From positions 1-8,711 of the forward strand of contig FR901591.1 in assembly GCA_000438015.1 (NCBI GenBank): DNA of 8,711 bases. Direction: 5' to 3'. The notes below the pieces were generated by a model. That model saw nothing but the letters and a program-made list of their open reading frames with translations. It did not search any database and was not told where the DNA came from. This document shows positions 6,258-8,711 of the stretch, one piece after another. Made by a program: the position numbers and the translations under genes. The number at the start of each line of letters is the position of its first letter. Within the stretch, counting starts at the first letter, position 1. Origin of the DNA: Coraliomargarita sp. CAG:312. GTDB lineage: Bacteria; Verrucomicrobiota; Verrucomicrobiia; Opitutales; Intestinicryptomonadaceae.

Positions 6258-6662
6258 ATAGGCATTTATCCCATAGAGTTCAGCATCTTGCCATAAAAAA
6301 AACGATTATCTATAAAAAAACAGTGAAAAAATTACGCCGAAAAAAAGTTTTTATAGTTTTCAATTTTTATTTAGCTTCTCCGGAATTGCTATCCGGATTT
6401 GCAATGCCTGCAAGCAAACGGCATTTTGTATCAGAGTTCTTTAGCTAAAAACATTGCGAATATTTCTAAAGAGCCCGTTCATACAATATATATTGTTTAT
6501 CCCATATCGCATTTAAATAAGCATAAAACTGCAAAAAATTTCTATTTAAGCGGCTTTGCGGAAAAAAGCAGCCCATGCGTCTTTTGCCCATAATAAAAAC
6601 ATCAGGCTTTAGCCACGCAAACCCCTTTCCTTCAATAAAAGCAAAAGATTTTTAGTGGATTC
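6258..6662. other. AT-rich upstream region of rsmG
   Basis: No gene is recognised; a 64-codon plus-strand frame (6399-6593) looks non-coding. Near rsmG there are four A-tracts (6295-6302, 6314-6320, 6326-6331, 6340-6346), which are T-tracts upstream of the gene on its own strand. Further up lie two small hairpins, TCCGGA/TCCGGA (6379-6397) and AATGCC/GGCATT (6403-6425), and the perfect 14-bp palindrome ACAATATATATTGT (6483-6496). Confidence 0.4.
6305..6310 (-). promoter_or_regulatory. rsmG: Possible -10 element of the rsmG promoter
   Basis: On the minus strand GATAAT (five of six matches to TATAAT) lies 48 nt before the rsmG start. T-tracts directly upstream could act as an UP-like element. 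No good -35 hexamer is present at the expected distance, so the call is weak. Confidence 0.22.
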
Positions 6663-6698
6663 AAAAAAAAAAGAGACCGCAAGAAAACGGCCTCTTTT
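6663..6698 (-). terminator. Strong Rho-independent terminator of the pgi operon
   Basis: In minus-strand RNA, AAAAGAGGCCG (6698 to 6688) pairs with CGGUCUCUUUU (6679 to 6669) over 11 bp including one G-U pair, with an 8-nt loop. The T-run continues to 6663. It lies 50 nt after the stop codon of the small lipoprotein, marking the 3' end of the pgi operon. Confidence 0.9.
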
Positions 6699-6748
6699 AT
6701 TAAAATTTCTACTCTGACAATAAAAAGCCAAATAATCGGCACTGAAAA

Positions 6749-6949
6749 CTAATAGCGCGTGCTTGACGGATTTGTGTTCAACCCGCCCATGCCAGGCAAT
6801 CCGCCTTCCCATGAGGCAGGACGCGCCCATGGCAAGTCGCCCCCGTCAGTTTCGCGCGAAGGCAGGCTTTTCTTTGAGGACGAGGAGGACTCGCACCCCG
6901 CCATGCAAAGAGCCAAAAACGTTAACAGTATTGTGAGAATGCCTTTCAT
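6749..6949 (-). CDS. Small uncharacterised lipoprotein
   Basis: A 66-residue precursor with a clear lipoprotein signal: MKG, a hydrophobic stretch at 4-15 (ILTILLTFLALC) and the lipobox MAGC with Cys19, so the mature peptide is about 48 residues. Cys19 is followed by a serine-rich linker, then a compact motif DLPWARPASWEGGLPGMGG (37-55) with two Trp and several Pro and Gly. I do not recognise a named family. From memory, similar Pro-Trp/Trp-Glu-Gly tails occur in small lipoproteins of Opitutae, which should be tested. The start is 9 nt after the stop of the coiled-coil gene and a strong terminator follows, so it is the last gene of the pgi operon. No function should be assumed. Confidence 0.72.
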   Translation of the reverse strand: MKGILTILLTFLALCMAGCESSSSSKKSLPSRETDGGDLPWARPASWEGGLPGMGGLNTNPSSTRY

Positions 6950-6958
6950 GTAGTTTTA

Positions 6959-7906
6959 TTACGCTTCTGTTGTTTCTGCAGCCGGCTTATTTTCCGCAGG
7001 AGCTGCCGGCGCGGGAGCCGGAACTGCTTTCTTCACAACCGGAGAAGCCATTTCCAGAAGGTCGCCTGTTTCAATAGTTTCCGGAATCCCTAAGTTGCGG
7101 TTAATCAAGCCGACCGAAATATCTTCTTTAACTTCCGTCATGAGAATTTCAGAAACTACGCGGCCTTCGCGCTTCAGGATAATTTTTTGATCCTGCTTTA
7201 CGCCGTTTTTAGTTCCGCGGTTTATTGAGACCATAGCGTTCTTCTGGTCGACTTTCAGCACCGTTGCTATATCGCCAGTTGCGATATACGGGGTCTTAAG
7301 AATCTTTCTTTTAATCTTATTGCCCTTGTCGTCTGTCTCGATAACTTCCACGATTTCCGACATATCGAGGATTTTGAGCTTTTCATTTGCGGCGGCAAGT
7401 TCGCCTTCTTTAGCTTTGAGCTGCGACTCCAATGTTGCGACTTTTTCTTTCAATCCGTCAGACTCGTTATTTTGCGTTACGAGAGTCTTGGAAGCTACGA
7501 TTTCGCGTTTGAGAGTTTCTATGAGGGTATCTTTCTCGGCAACCTGCTTTTTCGTAGTTGAAAGAGAAGAATTCAGGCTGCGGATTTCCGCATTTTTCTT
7601 GACCAAGTCGGAATTAGCCTGGACGTTTTTAACGCGTTCCGACTCCAATTCTGAATTCATACTGTTGTTGCGTTGCTCCAGAGTGCGCACACGACCTTCA
7701 AACGCCTTGATTTTTTCGGCCATTTGAGCCTTTTCCTTAAGGATTGAGGGTACTTTTGCGGCACGAGCTTCCAAGGATTCGCCGGCGATATCTTTCAAGT
7801 GGCCTTCCGCGGAGCTGATTTTGCCTCTTGTATCCATCCACGCGTAAACGCAAAACGCCGCCGCGAGAATGGCTACTATTTTAAGTGATAGGGATACTGC
7901 TTTCAT
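6959..7906 (-). CDS. Membrane-anchored coiled-coil protein with C-terminal beta domain
   Basis: An uncharacterised 315-residue envelope protein. Residues 5-23 are a single N-terminal hydrophobic segment that looks like an uncleaved anchor. Residues about 45-180 are a heptad-rich coiled coil dominated by Lys, Glu, Leu and Ala. Residues about 205-287 form a compact beta-rich domain with the pattern GDIATVLKV...VSINRGTKNGVKQDQ...GDLLEM, a layout seen in FlgT C-terminal-like and MreC-type beta domains (resemblance by eye). The tail (292-312) is Pro/Ala-rich and may reach through the periplasm or peptidoglycan. The gene starts 7 nt after pgi and is followed at 9 nt by the small lipoprotein. Start at 7906 has only an A-rich leader, without Shine-Dalgarno. 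An envelope scaffold role is inference. Confidence 0.8.
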   Translation of the reverse strand: MKAVSLSLKIVAILAAAFCVYAWMDTRGKISSAEGHLKDIAGESLEARAAKVPSILKEKAQMAEKIKAFEGRVRTLEQRNNSMNSELESERVKNVQANSDLVKKNAEIRSLNSSLSTTKKQVAEKDTLIETLKREIVASKTLVTQNNESDGLKEKVATLESQLKAKEGELAAANEKLKILDMSEIVEVIETDDKGNKIKRKILKTPYIATGDIATVLKVDQKNAMVSINRGTKNGVKQDQKIILKREGRVVSEILMTEVKEDISVGLINRNLGIPETIETGDLLEMASPVVKKAVPAPAPAAPAENKPAAETTEA

Positions 7907-7913
7907 TTTTTAT

Positions 7914-8711
7914 TTATTTTGCTTTTATAAATTTTTTATCAAAGCCGTTGCCGGAGGAAACTTTAATTCCTCTTTGTGGATTAGATGCAAGATGTATGAG
8001 TAGTTTAAATATTATTTCTTTCTCATTTTCAAGCTTTATTTCATCTGCAATTTCATCTGCGGTCATTTCCTTGCCGGAAGACTCCAATGCGGCAATAATT
8101 TTAGCTTTTGTTGCGAGAATGGAACTTGCGGCTTTTTTGCCAGCTTCCACCCCAGGCTGATGGTATGCATTTATGTTGATTAAAGTTGCGTAAAATCCTA
8201 CAGTCCTATCATATAGAGCAATCAGCATACCTATCGATGCAGGAGAGCAATCCTTTACGGTAATTGTTATATTATCGCGTTTTTTTGCCGATATTGCCTC
8301 CCTAGTGCCAAGCAAGAAAGCCTGCAAATAATCTCCGCTAGTCTGCCCAGGCTCAACCTCCGGGCTTTCGCCTTTACGGTCTGAAAGAACTTCTATAAAG
8401 GTTATGAAATAATTATTAATGCCGTCGCGCAATTGTTGGACATACGCATGTTGGTCTGTTGACCCCTTGTTTCCGTAGACGGATATTCCCTGTTCGACCT
8501 TATTTCCGGACAAATCCAGCTCTTTGCCCAGTGATTCCATTATAAGCTGCTGCAAATAGCGCGAGAACAGCAAAAGCCTGTCTTTATAGGGCAAAATAAC
8601 CATGTCTTTCAAGCCTTTGCCGCCAGTGCACTTGTACCACATAAGAGCCAGCAAAGCCGCCGGATTGCGCATTATATCCTGATTGCGAGTCGCGGCGTCC
8701 ATTGCTGCCGC
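7914..8711 (-). CDS. pgi: Glucose-6-phosphate isomerase, C-terminal part (runs off the window)
   Basis: This cytoplasmic enzyme interconverts glucose 6-phosphate and fructose 6-phosphate in glycolysis and gluconeogenesis. Only the C-terminal half is present: the frame stays open to the right edge (Ala codons before the Met at 8702), so that Met is internal. Visible motifs are MRNPAALLALMWY, the active-site segment YGNKGSTDQHAYVQQLRDG with the conserved His (residue 85 counting from that Met), GDYLQAFLLGTREA, and NAYHQPGVEAGKK with the catalytic Lys (189). The canonical fold ends near residue 200. A further 60 residues (TADEIADEI...FKLLIHLASN...) look like a winged-helix-type appendix, which I recall from Pgi of Verrucomicrobiota and related phyla. 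It is the upstream gene of an operon with the coiled-coil protein and the lipoprotein. Confidence 0.93.
   Translation of the reverse strand, partial: AAAMDAATRNQDIMRNPAALLALMWYKCTGGKGLKDMVILPYKDRLLLFSRYLQQLIMESLGKELDLSGNKVEQGISVYGNKGSTDQHAYVQQLRDGINNYFITFIEVLSDRKGESPEVEPGQTSGDYLQAFLLGTREAISAKKRDNITITVKDCSPASIGMLIALYDRTVGFYATLININAYHQPGVEAGKKAASSILATKAKIIAALESSGKEMTADEIADEIKLENEKEIIFKLLIHLASNPQRGIKVSSGNGFDKKFIKAK

Noticed and set aside
6399..6593. 64-codon plus-strand frame upstream of rsmG
   Set aside because: No ribosome site, no conserved pattern, and it spans two hairpins and an AT palindrome.
7320..7727. 135-codon plus-strand frame opposite the coiled-coil gene
   Set aside because: Ser/Phe/Leu/Arg-rich product typical of the antisense of a Lys/Glu coiled-coil gene.
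1..8711. tRNA genes, CRISPR arrays, insertion sequences
   Set aside because: I looked through all intergenic stretches for T-arm motifs, regularly spaced repeats and transposase fragments and saw none.

Overview
The window looks like chromosomal DNA of a moderately AT-rich bacterium. I place it, by inference, in the Verrucomicrobiota (Opitutae-like). The reasons are the fused C-terminal domain on phosphoglucose isomerase, the tiny lipoprotein with a Trp/Pro motif, secreted beta-helix glycosidases without SusC/SusD partners, and the near absence of Shine-Dalgarno sequences. No rRNA, tRNA, CRISPR array, insertion sequence or phage gene was seen.

Left part, plus strand (1-5136): a putative terminator of an off-window gene (59-80) is followed by three exported carbohydrate-active proteins. 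They are a lipoprotein of the GH28/GH49 (clan GH-N) beta-helix type (343-1908), an SGNH/GDSL esterase-type hydrolase (2292-3449) and a GH110-like beta-helix glycosidase (3421-5136). The second and third genes overlap by 29 bp. All three carry export signals, so together they look like a small saccharide-degrading locus: two glycan hydrolases with active-site aspartates retained, plus an enzyme that could remove ester substituents. The substrate cannot be read from the sequence. An alpha-linked galactan or a host or algal glycan is a reasonable guess.

Middle (5137-5490): a convergent intergenic region with an unusual density of inverted repeats. It includes a hairpin at 5213-5239 and a 119-bp imperfect palindrome at 5242-5360 with nested hairpins and T-runs at both ends. 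It probably terminates transcription from both sides and may also be a small RNA or a palindromic repeat element.

Right part, minus strand (5491-8711): reading leftward from the right edge, a partial pgi, a membrane-anchored coiled-coil protein and a 66-residue lipoprotein form a tight operon (gaps of 7 and 9 nt) that ends at a strong terminator (6663-6698). After a 490-nt gap comes rsmG (16S rRNA m7G527 methyltransferase). It is followed 17 nt later by a possible 35-codon lysine-rich ORF with an internal duplication.

I found no convincing new defence or mobile system. The items most worth a second look are the structured 119-bp element, the uncharacterised envelope pair behind pgi, the GH-N + SGNH + GH110-like gene set, and a possible switching structure around the start codon of the first gene.
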